Source of the DNA: Campylobacter concisus | GTDB lineage: Bacteria; Campylobacterota; Campylobacteria; Campylobacterales; Campylobacteraceae | NCBI RefSeq assembly: GCF_003048905.1 | Contig: NZ_PIRO01000006.1 | Coordinates: 1-64,000, forward strand | Length of the DNA stretch: 64,000 bases | Direction: 5' to 3' | Shown: positions 19,260 through 29,135 of the stretch, one piece after another | Numbering within the stretch: the first letter of the stretch is position 1 | How the letters are laid out: each line of letters starts with the position of its first letter | The notes under the pieces: model-generated | Seen by the model: only the letters and a program-made list of their open reading frames with translations | Databases searched by the model: none | What the model was told of the DNA's origin: nothing | Program-made: the position numbers and the translations under genes

Positions 19260-21173
19260 TTGAGCGAGAACGTGCAAGAAAACGAGAGATTTTTACCGCC
19301 AACGCAAATTCAAACTTCAACGCCTTATATATCGCTTAAAGAATTAAGCAAGCAACACAGCGTACCGGTAGAATTTATAGATTTTAAAATTTTAGATATT
19401 TTGACTTATTATAAAAATAAAGATAATGAAGAGCCAGTTTTTGTCTCTGAAGAAAATTTAAACTTTTTTGATGATAATGCATTTTATCTTGACGAGACAT
19501 TGGAGATCGAGCAGGTCTATGACGTGGAATTTTTTGATGTTAGGCTAAATGCTGTACCAAAGCTTCCAAAGATAGAAATCGGTGTAAATTCAACAGTTAC
19601 AAAAGTAGTCGCAAAGGTAAAAGCCACAAAAGATTGTGAATACGAACAGCATTACGAAGATAAACTTTTTGAATATATCGCCAAACAGCTTATGAAAGCT
19701 CAAATTTTAATAGGTATAAGGATCGGCAAACTAAAAGATGAGTTAAAACAAATAGCCTCAGTTGTGCATGTAAAGGGCGAACTTGATAAAGACTACATAC
19801 TAAACATAACACAAGGTATAAATCCAAAAAAAGCTACCGATGCAAAGATACTTTACTACTACAAAGATAAACTTGATTCGATAAAAGAGGAAGATAAGGT
19901 TGATTACGCTGATAGAGGTTTTGTTTTTGGCGTGGCACAAGATGAAGTGATAATGGAAGAGAAAAAGTCTCACGAAGGGCAAAATGGCCGTGATGCGAGA
20001 GGCAAATTATTAGCAGTAGAAAAGCCAAAAGAAGATACTGGCAAAGAGATAAGTATAAGCGAAAATATAGAGAGAGTAGAAAATGACGATAGCATAATAT
20101 ACATCGCTAAAAAATCAGGATATGTAGTTGAGAAGAATGGCTCATTTGACATTGAAGAGCGTATAGAGATAAATGAGGCAAATTTTAAAACAACTGGCTC
20201 TATTCAAGCAGGCACTGATACAAATGTGACTTTGGTGGTTAGGGAAACTGATACTATAAAAGACGCCATCGGCACTGGCATCATCGTGGAGGCTGACGAG
20301 ATAGAGGTTAAAGGAAACGTCGGTGCAAATGCGATGGTTAAAGCAAATGAAGTAATAATCGGCGGTCAGACACACCAAAAGGCTAAAATTTATGCAAAGA
20401 ATGCAAAAATTTCTATCCACATCGGTAAGGTTGAAGCTGAAAATGTTGAGATAGATAGGCTAGAAGGCGGAAATGTCGTAGCAAAAAGAGTTAAGATAAA
20501 TAGCGTCGTTGGTGGCTCTATAACCGCTCAAAATATCCAAATAAATACGCTTGGCTCAAACTGCACTATCACAGCTTCACACTTAATAGACGTAAGATAT
20601 CTAAGAGGCACTGACAATAAATTTATAATCGATACTAGCAAAATGCCTGAGAGTGCTGAGGCTACGCAAGAGCAATTAAATAAGATCGAATATACAAAAG
20701 CAGAGCTTGCTTCGCTTCTAAAAAATATTGAAACAAAGAAAAATGTCATAAATGAAAATAAAGACTCGATTTATACCATAAAAGCAAAGGTAGAAGAGCT
20801 CTCAAAAGCTAAAGTGATACCGCCAGTTACCTTCATGAAAAAGCTAAAAGAGTATCAAGGCCTAGTCAATGAATACAATACTTTGCTAAAAATTTTTAAA
20901 GATAAAAAAGAGTTGCTAGCTACTCTAAAAGATGAGCTTGAGATCATGCAAAATGGAATATTTTCTGCAAAAGTGATAAATAGAGGCAACTGGGTTGAAT
21001 TAAATGAGATTAGATTTGTTATCGTTGATCCTCCACAAAATGTCACTTATATCTCAAAGCAAAATGAAACCGCTCATGCCATTACTTTAGAGAAGATCGG
21101 TGATGGTGATGAGGCTGAGTATAAGATCAAAAAGTCAAATAAATTAGAAGACTACACAGATACAAATTTTTAA
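19260..21173 (+). CDS. FapA/DUF342-family polymer-like protein
   Basis: The 637-residue cytoplasmic protein starts at a TTG. Residues 1-160 are acidic and alpha/beta. The FapA region follows (GQNGRDARGKLL, about 240-251), then a repetitive beta-rich stretch (about 300-460) with many GxI/VxA turns that suggest a right-handed beta helix. A coiled coil comes next (about 470-570), then a short beta tail. Members of this family, first named in flagellar placement studies in Vibrio, can organise cell-pole or flagellar components. No motility gene adjoins it here, so its job is inferred from family only. It is divergent from murJ and 14 bp before the ruvA frame. Confidence 0.8.
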   Translation: MSENVQENERFLPPTQIQTSTPYISLKELSKQHSVPVEFIDFKILDILTYYKNKDNEEPVFVSEENLNFFDDNAFYLDETLEIEQVYDVEFFDVRLNAVPKLPKIEIGVNSTVTKVVAKVKATKDCEYEQHYEDKLFEYIAKQLMKAQILIGIRIGKLKDELKQIASVVHVKGELDKDYILNITQGINPKKATDAKILYYYKDKLDSIKEEDKVDYADRGFVFGVAQDEVIMEEKKSHEGQNGRDARGKLLAVEKPKEDTGKEISISENIERVENDDSIIYIAKKSGYVVEKNGSFDIEERIEINEANFKTTGSIQAGTDTNVTLVVRETDTIKDAIGTGIIVEADEIEVKGNVGANAMVKANEVIIGGQTHQKAKIYAKNAKISIHIGKVEAENVEIDRLEGGNVVAKRVKINSVVGGSITAQNIQINTLGSNCTITASHLIDVRYLRGTDNKFIIDTSKMPESAEATQEQLNKIEYTKAELASLLKNIETKKNVINENKDSIYTIKAKVEELSKAKVIPPVTFMKKLKEYQGLVNEYNTLLKIFKDKKELLATLKDELEIMQNGIFSAKVINRGNWVELNEIRFVIVDPPQNVTYISKQNETAHAITLEKIGDGDEAEYKIKKSNKLEDYTDTNF

Positions 21174-21190
21174 GAATAAAAGGTTAAATG

Positions 21191-21745
21191 ATGATAAAAG
21201 CGATCGAAGGTATCGTCAGCAAAAAAGATCCCGCGTTTGTGATACTTAAGACAAATAGCGGCGTAAGCTATGGAATTTTTATCTCGCTTTTTTGCTCAGC
21301 CAAGCTTAGCAAGGGCGAAAAAGTCGAGCTTGCCATAACACAGATCATAAGAGAGGACGCAAATTTACTTTACGGCTTTTTGGATGCAAATGAGCAAAAG
21401 ATGTTTGAAATGCTTATTAAATTAAATGGTATCGGAGCTAGCACGGCTATGGCAGTTTGTTCAAGTCTAAGCTCACAAGCATTTACAAATGCCATAATAA
21501 GCGGTGATGCAGACACCTTTAAAAGCGTGCCAGGCATCGGACCAAAGACCGCTAGACGCATCATAGCTGAGCTGAGCGACGCAAAACTAATAAGTGATGA
21601 GAGCGTGCCAAGCTATCAAAATGAGGCACTTTTGGCACTTGAAGCGCTTGGCTTTAAGCGTGAGAAGATAGTAAAAATTTTGCCTGAGTGCAAGAGTGAA
21701 AATACGAGTGATCTTATAAAAGAAGCATTAAAGAAATTAGGATAA
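21191..21745 (+). CDS. ruvA: Holliday junction branch-migration protein RuvA
   Basis: This RuvA has about 184 residues. The N-terminal OB fold opens [13 protein letters not shown], followed by two helix-hairpin-helix motifs ([15 protein letters not shown] and [17 protein letters not shown], about 73-125). Domain III at the end (about 140-184) contacts RuvB. Two ATGs are adjacent (21188, 21191); the second fits the family's N-terminus and the AAGG spacing better. ruvB and ruvC are not in the window. It is followed after 11 bp by ddl, the same order as in C. jejuni. Confidence 0.96.
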   Translation: MIKAIEGIVSKKDPAFVILKTNSGVSYGIFISLFCSAKLSKGEKVELAITQIIREDANLLYGFLDANEQKMFEMLIKLNGIGASTAMAVCSSLSSQAFTNAIISGDADTFKSVPGIGPKTARRIIAELSDAKLISDESVPSYQNEALLALEALGFKREKIVKILPECKSENTSDLIKEALKKLG

Positions 21746-21756
21746 GGATTAAAAAG

Positions 21757-22797
21757 ATGAATTTAGGTGTGGTATTTGGAGCAAAGAGCTATGAACATGA
21801 GATAAGCATAGTTAGTGCGATAGTTTTAAAAAATGTCCTAAAGCAAGAGCTAAAATTTATATTTTGCGACGCAAATAGGGACTTTTACTTGATCGAGCAA
21901 AAAGATATGAGAGCAAATTTCTTTAGCTCTGGTAAATACAAAAATTCAAAAAAGCTCATTTTGTCTAAGGGTGGATTTTTCATACACTCTCTCTTTGGCG
22001 ATAAAAAAGTAGAGTGCGACGTCATTATAAATTTGATCCATGGCATGGACGGCGAAGATGGCAAGATAGCGGCACTTTTTGACTTTTACGGCATAAAATA
22101 TATAGGTCCAAGGCTTGAAGTGAGTGCGCTTAGCTACAACAAAGAGCTTACTAAATTTCTAGCGCAAAAAGCTGGTGTAAAGGCGCTTGACTATGAGATG
22201 CTAACTCGTCAAAGTGAGCCAAAATTTCACTATCCTATTATCTTAAAGCCAGCAAGACTTGGAAGTAGCATTGGTGTAAACATAGTGCATGACGCTAGCG
22301 AGCTAGCTTATGCAAAAGACGTGGCATTTGAGTTTGATAAGGATGTGCTTGTCGAGCCTTTTATAAAGGGAGTAAAAGAGTATAACCTCGCAGGCTGTAA
22401 GATAGATGGAAAGATAAAATTTTCTATCATCGAAGAGCCAAAAAAGAAAGAATTTCTTGACTACGAGCAGAAATATCTTAGCTTTTCAAATGAAAACAAG
22501 GTAAAAGAGGCTGAAATTTCTGAAGAGCTAAAGCAAAAGCTTAAATTTAACTTTTCAAAAATTTATGATTGTGGATTTGACGGGGCGATAATTAGATGCG
22601 ACTTCTTTGTGATAGATGATGAGGTCTATCTAAATGAGATAAATCCAAATCCAGGAAGCCTTGCAAACTATCTATTTGAGGATTTTGAAAGCACTTTAAA
22701 TGCTCTTGCAAACTCACTTCCAAGAGAGCGTAATATAAAGATCGATTATAGCTTTATAAACTCGATCACTTCAGTAAAAGGTCGCGGAAAAATTTAG
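21757..22797 (+). CDS. ddl: D-alanine-D-alanine ligase
   Basis: This 346-residue ATP-grasp enzyme makes the dipeptide that MurF adds to lipid II precursors. It begins [19 protein letters not shown], the typical Ddl start. Visible motifs include [21 protein letters not shown], the ATP-grasp [11 protein letters not shown] and the magnesium-binding EINPNPGS near residue 300. It lies between ruvA and the Phd-like gene; murF is three genes downstream, so the cell-wall context is clear. Confidence 0.97.
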   Translation: MNLGVVFGAKSYEHEISIVSAIVLKNVLKQELKFIFCDANRDFYLIEQKDMRANFFSSGKYKNSKKLILSKGGFFIHSLFGDKKVECDVIINLIHGMDGEDGKIAALFDFYGIKYIGPRLEVSALSYNKELTKFLAQKAGVKALDYEMLTRQSEPKFHYPIILKPARLGSSIGVNIVHDASELAYAKDVAFEFDKDVLVEPFIKGVKEYNLAGCKIDGKIKFSIIEEPKKKEFLDYEQKYLSFSNENKVKEAEISEELKQKLKFNFSKIYDCGFDGAIIRCDFFVIDDEVYLNEINPNPGSLANYLFEDFESTLNALANSLPRERNIKIDYSFINSITSVKGRGKI

Positions 22798-22861
22798 GCC
22801 ATTTAGTAGATTATAAAGTAGTTTGTGATATTTTACGTAAAATTTTACACAAAGAGCGACA

Positions 22862-23092
22862 ATGGTAACTTTTACAAAAGACGAAATTTATACAGCAACT
22901 GAAGTAGTTAGAAATTTTAGTTCAGTGCTCTCTCGTGTGGGAGCTAATGAATTAAAAAGAGCGGTCATTGTTAAAAATAATAAATTTGAAGCAGTGCTTT
23001 TGAATATGGAAGAATATGAGCGCCTTTGCGAGGCAGTAAGCGTGCTTGAGAGCATTTATACTGCAAAAAAGAGAGAAAACGATGGCGAGTAG
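22862..23092 (+). CDS. Phd/YefM-type antitoxin-like protein, no toxin partner
   Basis: This 76-residue protein starts MVTFTKDEIYTATEVVRNF and has the strand-helix-strand N-terminal fold and the ending VLLNMEEYERLCEAVSVLES of Phd/YefM antitoxins, which bind DNA as dimers. No Doc, RelE or YoeB toxin follows. Instead the next gene is an alpha/beta hydrolase that starts 10 bp inside this one. A similar lone gene lies at this place in C. jejuni, by memory of the Cj0797c region. It may be a transcription factor for the ddl-hydrolase-murF run. Confidence 0.75.
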   Translation: MVTFTKDEIYTATEVVRNFSSVLSRVGANELKRAVIVKNNKFEAVLLNMEEYERLCEAVSVLESIYTAKKRENDGE

Positions 23093-23867
23093 GGCGGTAA
23101 AATACGGCTCAGACGAGTATGAGATCAGCTACGAAGTAGTAAATCCAAAATGTAAAAAAATAGTGCTTTTCTTGCACGGCTGGGGTGCAAACAAAGAGAT
23201 AATGAAAAAGGCTTTTGGGCACTATCTAAACGAGCTTTGCCATGTCTATATCGACACGCCAGGCTTTGGTAAAAGCTCCATTATTGATCCGTTAAAAACA
23301 AGTGATTACGCAAAAATCGTTGAAATTTTCTGTGATGAGCTTGGCATAAAGCCAGATATCATCGTAGGACATAGCTTTGGTGGCAAGGTTGCAACGCTTC
23401 TAAAACCGCCATATCTTGTGCTTTTGAGCTCAGCTGGCATAGTTGTCAAAAAGCCATTTATTGTGCGCACAAAGATCGCTATTTTTAAAATTTTTAAGCT
23501 TTTTGGATTTGGAAAATTTTACAAACTCTTTGCCACAAAAGATGTGAGCGGTATGAGTAGAGTGATGTATGAAACCCTAAAAAACGTCGTTGATGAGGAT
23601 TTTACAAAGCATTTTGCCAGCTTTAGTGGCAAGGCTTTTATATTTTGGGGAGAAAATGACAAGGCAACGCCTATAACAAGCGGAGAGAGTATACATAAGC
23701 TCATAAAAAATAGCTCATTTTTTCCGCTTAATGGTGATCATTTTTTCTTTTTACTTCACGCTAAATTTATAAGTGACGAGATAGAAAAAGGGATAAATTT
23801 TGAGCTAAATGAAGCAAAAAATGTTGTGCTAGATGACGATGAGAGCGGGATTGAGGAGATAAGATGA
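23082..23867 (+). CDS. Alpha/beta-fold hydrolase
   Basis: The 261-residue hydrolase (start ATG 23082, MASRAVKYGS) has the nucleophile elbow GHSFGG (about residues 92-97), an acid in the FWGENDKATP segment and a His in LNGDHFFFL, giving a full Ser-Asp-His triad. An HGWG oxyanion-hole motif sits near residue 30. It could be an esterase, a lipase or a peptidoglycan-related enzyme. It is coupled with the Phd-like gene by 11 bp of overlap and with murF by 4 bp, so all three belong to one operon. The substrate is unknown. Confidence 0.85.
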   Translation: MASRAVKYGSDEYEISYEVVNPKCKKIVLFLHGWGANKEIMKKAFGHYLNELCHVYIDTPGFGKSSIIDPLKTSDYAKIVEIFCDELGIKPDIIVGHSFGGKVATLLKPPYLVLLSSAGIVVKKPFIVRTKIAIFKIFKLFGFGKFYKLFATKDVSGMSRVMYETLKNVVDEDFTKHFASFSGKAFIFWGENDKATPITSGESIHKLIKNSSFFPLNGDHFFFLLHAKFISDEIEKGINFELNEAKNVVLDDDESGIEEIR

Positions 23868-25288
23868 GTATATTTTTAAGCATAAGCACGGTTTTATTTA
23901 TCTTTGCGCTCGCTTTTTATGTGATTACTTGCTTTCAGTGGTTTTCATATAGGCCTGAGCGAGTGCTCTTTTACTTCACAAAGCCTGCTTGGCACGTCTT
24001 TTTCTTTATCGTACCGTTGGTATTATTTTACACGACTGGTAAGTGGTTTTTTATCTATTTTTACTTTGCGCTTTTACCAGCTCTTTATCTTTGGAACAAA
24101 AAACTTGATAAAAAGCTAGTAATTACTGGCAGGATCAAGCACTTTTTTGTAATCCTTGCTTGCGCTATTATCCTAAACTATGCTCTAAATTTCATCATCC
24201 ACAAGGCATTTTTAGCTCCGATGCCACTTTTTGTCTTGGTTGTGAGCCTATTTTTTAGTGAAATTTTAGAAAAGATAAAATTTCAAGGCTTTAAAAACAA
24301 AGCACTTAAAAAACTGGGCGCAAATAAAGATCTAAAAATTATCTTGATCACAGCAAGCTATGGCAAAACTAGTATCAAAAATTTCTTATTTGAAATTTTA
24401 AAAGATAGCTTTGTCTGCTACAAAACACCTCGTAGCGTAAATACAATGGCTGGCATCATCAAAGATATCAATGAAAATTTAAACGAGCAAACGCAAATTT
24501 ACATCGCTGAGGCAGGCGCTAGGCTAAAGGGCGACATCCTAGAGATCACTAAATTTCTAAATCCGCAAATCGTAATCGTTGGCGAGATCGGCGCGCAACA
24601 CATTGAGTATTTTAAAACGCTTGATAATATCCGAGCCACCAAGCTTGAAGCACTTCAAAGCACTCGTTTGCAAATGGCATTTTTACATAGCTCGACAAAG
24701 AAAGAGCCAAGCCAAAATTTAGAAATTTACGATGAAAGTCTAAAAGATATCAATGCAAATTTATATGGAATTTCGTTCACGCTTGATGGCAAGAGTTACG
24801 CTTCGCCGCTGCTTGGCAAATTTAACGCTACAAATTTAGCCGTTTGTATCAAGGTGGCAAGATATCTAAAAATGAGCGATGAGGCGGTAGATAGAGCGCT
24901 ATCTAAGATGAAAAACGTCGAGCACCGCCTAAGCAAGATCGAGGCTGGCGGCAAGCTGATAATCGATGATAGCTTTAATGGAAATTTTTCAGGCATGAGT
25001 GCAAGCTACGAGCTTGTAAGCACCTATACTGGCAGAAAAGTGCTGCTAACACCTGGTATCGTCGAGAGTGACGCGGAGCAAAATGCAAATTTAGCTAAGA
25101 TCATCAACGAAATTTTTGATCTTGTCATCATCACAAGCTCGCTAAATGCTGAAGTTTTACTAAAGCACATCGTAAAGCCAAAGATCATCATCTTAAAGGA
25201 TAAAAATAAAATGCAAGAAATTCTAGCTCAAAATACGCGTGCTGGCGATCTCATACTTTTTTCAAACGATGCACCGAGCTTTATATGA
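23864..25288 (+). CDS. murF: MurF-type ligase with N-terminal membrane domain
   Basis: The 474-residue protein joins UDP-MurNAc-tripeptide to D-Ala-D-Ala in the Mur-ligase family. Unlike the soluble enterobacterial enzyme, residues 1-135 form four or five hydrophobic segments (around 3-25, 43-78, 92-115, 118-134). The ATP P-loop is ITASYGKTS (about 162-170), followed by the Mur central and C-terminal domains (GGKLIIDDSFNGNF, TGRKVLLTPG). The canonical UDP-binding first domain is replaced by the membrane part. This agrees with what is known of epsilonproteobacterial MurF, but substrate use is inferred from context (ddl four genes upstream). Confidence 0.8.
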   Translation: MSIFLSISTVLFIFALAFYVITCFQWFSYRPERVLFYFTKPAWHVFFFIVPLVLFYTTGKWFFIYFYFALLPALYLWNKKLDKKLVITGRIKHFFVILACAIILNYALNFIIHKAFLAPMPLFVLVVSLFFSEILEKIKFQGFKNKALKKLGANKDLKIILITASYGKTSIKNFLFEILKDSFVCYKTPRSVNTMAGIIKDINENLNEQTQIYIAEAGARLKGDILEITKFLNPQIVIVGEIGAQHIEYFKTLDNIRATKLEALQSTRLQMAFLHSSTKKEPSQNLEIYDESLKDINANLYGISFTLDGKSYASPLLGKFNATNLAVCIKVARYLKMSDEAVDRALSKMKNVEHRLSKIEAGGKLIIDDSFNGNFSGMSASYELVSTYTGRKVLLTPGIVESDAEQNANLAKIINEIFDLVIITSSLNAEVLLKHIVKPKIIILKDKNKMQEILAQNTRAGDLILFSNDAPSFI

Positions 25289-25725
25289 AAAAGATAGTTT
25301 TTTTAATCCTAGCTTTAAATTTGGTATTTGGCTTTGATATTGATGATTATGATAGAGGTATTGAGGCGCTAAATGCCGGAGATTACGTAGCTGCGTATGA
25401 AATTTTCTACGATGGCTGTGAGCAAAAAGATGTGCTTTCGTGCGAGGCTTTGGGTGATATGTTTGTAAATGAAGAGATAAATGAGCAAATGGATAGTGAT
25501 CTAAAAAAACACTCAAATATCGAGCTTGGCGTGAGTTATTATATGAAAAGTTGCGACCTTGGCTACCAAAATGCTTGTGATGATGTGATGAGCTTAAGGG
25601 ACGATTTAAACATAAGCCTACCAGCTGGTGTTTATGAAAACGCCAAAGCAAGGTACGATGAGATAAGGCAAGAAGACGAAAAAGAAGAAGCCTTAAGCGA
25701 GCAAAATGCGACTTTGCAAAAATAA
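25285..25725 (+). CDS. Exported Sel1-repeat protein (Hcp-like)
   Basis: The 146-residue protein has a signal peptide (about 1-16, LILALNLVFG) and two Sel1-type repeats. In each, two cysteines eight residues apart (CEQKDVLSC, CDLGYQNAC) match the disulphide pattern of the Helicobacter cysteine-rich proteins. A periplasmic, protein-binding role is likely but unproven. The last 30 residues are acidic and may be disordered. It overlaps murF by 4 bp, so it ends that operon. Confidence 0.7.
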   Translation: MKKIVFLILALNLVFGFDIDDYDRGIEALNAGDYVAAYEIFYDGCEQKDVLSCEALGDMFVNEEINEQMDSDLKKHSNIELGVSYYMKSCDLGYQNACDDVMSLRDDLNISLPAGVYENAKARYDEIRQEDEKEEALSEQNATLQK

Positions 25726-25736
25726 ATTCTCTAGTT

Positions 25737-26750
25737 TTAGACTAGATTTACTTTTAGCGTATGCTCTTTTATGCTTGCTGGAATTTTGCCATTTTCAAGC
25801 TCTATCAGTTCGCTAACTCTTAAAATATAAAAATCCTGCAAGCTTCTGTTTGTAAATTTTTCAAGCTTTTTTGAAAGCGTGTCAAACATATAAAACTCAG
25901 CCTCATTGCTAGCTAGTAAAAAATCAGCCCCGCTATCAAACGCATTAAAGATGGTCTTACTTGCAAATGCAAATGCAAGCTTTTCGTTTACTTTTAAAAG
26001 TTCAAACCCACAAGGAAATTTGATGTTTAGATTTATAAAATTCGCTCTAAATTTATCTAAATTTACAGGGATTTTATCGCTTACGGCTATTTTAAACTCT
26101 TTAAATTTATCCAAGCTCTTTATCTTTTCAAGCTCGTTTTTTGAGGTTTCATCCTCTTTTATCCCTAAAATTTCTTTAAAAAACCTAATCGCTTCGGTAT
26201 AAATTTCGCTTCCGCCAAAGATAAAATCATCAATCTTGCAAGCTATCAAAATACCATTTTCATTGTTGATAAGCCTTACGATCTCATCATTTTTTTCTTT
26301 TTTATAAAGATGATGAGCTAGTATGATAGCAGCTGCACCTATAAAATTTGGCTCGTATTCTCTCACAAAATCAGCATAAAAATATGACTTTAAGCTCGCA
26401 TAAAATTCTTTGTCTGCTTGATCACAAAATTTATCAAATGGCTTAAATTTCTCCCAAAAGTCGTCATCATTTATCTCAAGATCTAAAACCGCTCGTCTTT
26501 CATCAAGTGGCGAAATCACAAGCTCGCCTGCAAATTTTTCATATAAATTTACCAATGGTTCAGCAGTGCTCACTACGACATCATTTACTTTCACAAAGCC
26601 AGTTGTTAGCTGAAAATAGGGATCAATTTTTTTAACATGCAAAAATAGCTCGTCAAGGTTTGCGTAATCTAAAATTTCTAAAAAATATGGTTTAAAATAC
26701 GACAAAATATCCTTGTTTACATTAAATCTAAAAATTTCTATTTTTTGCAT
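25737..26750 (-). CDS. Conserved protein of unknown function (337 aa)
   Basis: I do not recognise the family with certainty. The first 60 residues (IEIFRFNVNKDILSYFKPYFLEI) alternate strand and helix and look like a small beta-grasp or ferredoxin-like domain. The rest is a mixed alpha/beta protein with no membrane segment, signal peptide or clear catalytic motif. The charged composition suggests a cytosolic protein. It is convergent with the Sel1 gene and divergent from thiL, so it is likely a single-gene unit. I recall similar Campylobacter proteins annotated with an uncharacterised domain. Confidence 0.6.
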   Translation of the reverse strand: MQKIEIFRFNVNKDILSYFKPYFLEILDYANLDELFLHVKKIDPYFQLTTGFVKVNDVVVSTAEPLVNLYEKFAGELVISPLDERRAVLDLEINDDDFWEKFKPFDKFCDQADKEFYASLKSYFYADFVREYEPNFIGAAAIILAHHLYKKEKNDEIVRLINNENGILIACKIDDFIFGGSEIYTEAIRFFKEILGIKEDETSKNELEKIKSLDKFKEFKIAVSDKIPVNLDKFRANFINLNIKFPCGFELLKVNEKLAFAFASKTIFNAFDSGADFLLASNEAEFYMFDTLSKKLEKFTNRSLQDFYILRVSELIELENGKIPASIKEHTLKVNLV

Positions 26751-26812
26751 TTGACTCCTTTTTTTGGCTTATTTTATCCTAAAATTAAAAGGAGTTTCAT
26801 TATAATGGCCCG

Positions 26813-27634
26813 ATGGATAAAGAAAATTTCACGATTGAATGCTTTGGTAACGCTTATATTGGCGATGATGCGGCCGTGCTTGGCAAGCAGGTCTTTAGCA
26901 AAGACATCTTTGCTGAAAACTCGCACTTTAGACATGGCTGGCTAAGCATTGAAGAGATTGGCTACAAGGCGATGATCGTAAATTTTTCAGATACGATCGT
27001 GATGAATGCTAGACCAAAATTTGCGCTTCTTGGACTTAGCTTGCCAAAGAATTTTTCGCCGCAGCAAATCAAAGAGCTAAGTGGCGGCATAAACAGAGCT
27101 TGTGATGAGTTTGGTGTAAAGATAATCGGTGGCGACACGATAAGTAGCAAAATTTTAAATATAAGCGTTAGTGTAATTGGCGAGCTAAATGGCAAAGCCG
27201 TGCTTAGGAAAAATGCAAAATACGGCGATCTGGTAGCTTTTACTGGTGAGCTTGGAGGTAGCAAAAAGGGGCTAAATTCGCTTCTAAGGCTGGCTAAAAT
27301 TTCAAAAAACTCACGATTTAAAAAGCCTATTTTAAGAGATAAATTTTTCTACAAAGCAGCTCATCTTATAAACTCCGCTATGGATATCTCAGATGGGCTA
27401 AATATCGATCTTGCTAAGCTTTTAAAGGCTAGCAAAAAGGGTGCTAAATTTACAAAAAAGCTAAGTAAATTTGAGCTTAGTAGCGGCGAGGAGTATGAAA
27501 TTTTATTTACTTTTAGTCCTAAAAATTTAAACGCTATCAAAAGGATCGCCGCAAAAACACGGACAAAGATTAACGTCTTTGCAAAAATTTCACACAAAAG
27601 GTTAAGACAAAATGCAAGAAGCCACCACTTTTAA
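26813..27634 (+). CDS. thiL: Thiamine-monophosphate kinase
   Basis: This 273-residue AIR-synthase-like enzyme phosphorylates thiamine monophosphate to the active diphosphate cofactor. The early IGDDAAVLG motif and the GGDTISS block (about 102-108, substrate and Mg binding) are both visible, and [13 protein letters not shown] is the third conserved block. The protein is about 50 residues shorter than E. coli ThiL, which is normal in Campylobacter. A TATAAT lies only 7 bp before the ATG; the best ribosome site (AAAAGGAG) is 18 bases away, so the start may be leaderless. It overlaps truD by 23 bp. Confidence 0.85.
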   Translation: MDKENFTIECFGNAYIGDDAAVLGKQVFSKDIFAENSHFRHGWLSIEEIGYKAMIVNFSDTIVMNARPKFALLGLSLPKNFSPQQIKELSGGINRACDEFGVKIIGGDTISSKILNISVSVIGELNGKAVLRKNAKYGDLVAFTGELGGSKKGLNSLLRLAKISKNSRFKKPILRDKFFYKAAHLINSAMDISDGLNIDLAKLLKASKKGAKFTKKLSKFELSSGEEYEILFTFSPKNLNAIKRIAAKTRTKINVFAKISHKRLRQNARSHHF

Positions 27635-28736
27635 GCCACTTTATGCACTCACTCATGCGCCTATCGAGGCCTATTTTTCTAAAAATTCAGATGATTTTGT
27701 TGTACGCGAGATACCACTTTATGAGTTTAGCGGTGACGGCGAGCACTTGATCGTTGAAATTTCTAAAAAAGATATGACGACAAGCGACGCTTTGCATGTT
27801 CTTAGTGAAGTTACAGGGGCTAAAATGCGCGACTTTGGCTATGCTGGACTAAAGGACAAGCAGGGTATGACGACACAATTTATCTCAATGTCGCGTAAAT
27901 TTGAGAGCGCACTTGCAAACTTTAGCCACGAAAAGATGAAAATTTTAAGCCTTAATGTGCATAAAAATAAGCTTCGTATCGGACATCTAAAAGGAAATAG
28001 CTTTTTCATCCGCTTAAAAAAGGTACTACCAAGTAATGCCAAAAAGCTAGAGCAAGCATTTGTTAGTATCGATAAAATGGGCTATGCAAACTATTTTGGT
28101 TATCAGCGTTTCGGTAAATACGGCGACAACGCGCAAAGCGGGATGGAGCTACTAAAATCAGGCACCGTAAACGGTAAAAAGAGCAAAAATCCAAAGCTAA
28201 ACGACTTTTTGATCTCGGCATATCAAAGCGATCTTTTTAACCGCTGGCTTAGCAAACGCGTGGAAATTTCTAGGTTTGCGCAGGATTTTAGCCTAGGCGA
28301 GCTAGCTCAAATTTACCCGTATCTGGGTGGCGAAAATTTGAAAAATCTAAAATCACAAAAGAGATTTTTTAAGCTGATAGAGGGCGAAGTTTTAGGGCAC
28401 TACCCGCACGGCAAGTGCTTTTTGTGCGAGGATTTGGACGCGGAGGGCGCGCGCTTTGACGCTAGGGATATCACTAGCTGCGGGCTGATCGTGGGCGCGA
28501 AGGCGTATGAGGCTCAGGGTGTGGCGAGAATGGTCGAGGATCAAATTTTCACGCAGGCAAATGAATACAAAGCTAAAATGACGGGATCTAGGCGCTTTGC
28601 GTGGTGCTATTTGGAGGATGCAAGCTATAAATACAACGAGGAAAAAGCGCACTTTACGATAAATTTTACGCTGCAAAAAGGCAGCTACGCGACGGTGGTG
28701 TTAGAAGAAATCTTGCACAAAAATATCTTTGAGTAG
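27612..28736 (+). CDS. truD: tRNA pseudouridine(13) synthase
   Basis: The 374-residue enzyme isomerises U13 of tRNA-Glu-type tRNAs. The TruD catalytic motif is [15 protein letters not shown], with the nucleophile Asp82, and a second signature is [14 protein letters not shown]. The start overlaps the end of thiL. The last third (from about 28330) is far more GC-rich than anything nearby: bases 28441..28500 are 67% GC by direct count, against 37% in 28021..28080. The protein stays in frame, so this is likely a recombined segment rather than an error. Confidence 0.93.
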   Translation: MQEATTFKPLYALTHAPIEAYFSKNSDDFVVREIPLYEFSGDGEHLIVEISKKDMTTSDALHVLSEVTGAKMRDFGYAGLKDKQGMTTQFISMSRKFESALANFSHEKMKILSLNVHKNKLRIGHLKGNSFFIRLKKVLPSNAKKLEQAFVSIDKMGYANYFGYQRFGKYGDNAQSGMELLKSGTVNGKKSKNPKLNDFLISAYQSDLFNRWLSKRVEISRFAQDFSLGELAQIYPYLGGENLKNLKSQKRFFKLIEGEVLGHYPHGKCFLCEDLDAEGARFDARDITSCGLIVGAKAYEAQGVARMVEDQIFTQANEYKAKMTGSRRFAWCYLEDASYKYNEEKAHFTINFTLQKGSYATVVLEEILHKNIFE

Positions 28737-28743
28737 GGCGGTG

Positions 28744-28764
28744 GCTCGCCTTGCGAGCGCTTTT
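28744..28764 (+). terminator. Possible terminator after truD
   Basis: GCTCGC and GCGAGC pair over 6 bp with a 3-base loop, followed by GCTTTT. The T-run is short, so termination is probably partial. Confidence 0.45.
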
Positions 28765-29129
28765 AAATGATTTTTGCATCTATGCTCGCAAGTGCAAGCA
28801 GAGTATAAATTTTGCTCTGCGATAGGCTGTATTCCTTATTTTTGGACGAAATTTACTTCTTTTGTTTAGCTACGAGCATAGTGACACAGAAAACACTTAA
28901 AACCATCTCGCAAGACTTCACCTTAACTTTCAAGTTTAAATTTTTGTAAATCAAAATCCGCCTCGCCTAACGCTTTTTAAAAGCTGTGAGCAAAACGGTG
29001 CAAAAATTTTGCCTTGTCGTTTTAAGCTCAAATTTGTTCACTAAGACCCATATCTTAACATCACTAAATTTTACCCGTGGAGCAAGACGCGAGCGACGTG
29101 AAATACAAGCGTTTCTAGGCTCGTTTGGA

Positions 29130-29135
29130 TATAAT
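29130..29135 (+). promoter_or_regulatory. -10 element for the peptidase E gene
   Basis: A perfect TATAAT lies 35 bp before the preferred ATG at 29170, giving a leader of about 28 bases that includes the ribosome site AAGGAT. No -35 can be made out. Confidence 0.5.

Noticed and set aside
19800-21046. Several minus-strand frames opposite the FapA-like gene
   Set aside because: Cys/Phe/Leu-rich low-complexity translations typical of antisense frames; the plus strand shows a continuous 637-residue protein.
21631-21650. Sigma54-like TTTGGCACTT...GC sequence inside ruvA
   Set aside because: GG-N10-GC spacing is met but the -12 part is AGCGC rather than TTGC, it lies deep in coding sequence, and no motility gene follows.
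26745-26945. Short frame starting before thiL (ATG 26805 has the better ribosome site)
   Set aside because: The translation has no protein-like pattern and the thiL frame has clear AIR-synthase motifs from its first residues.
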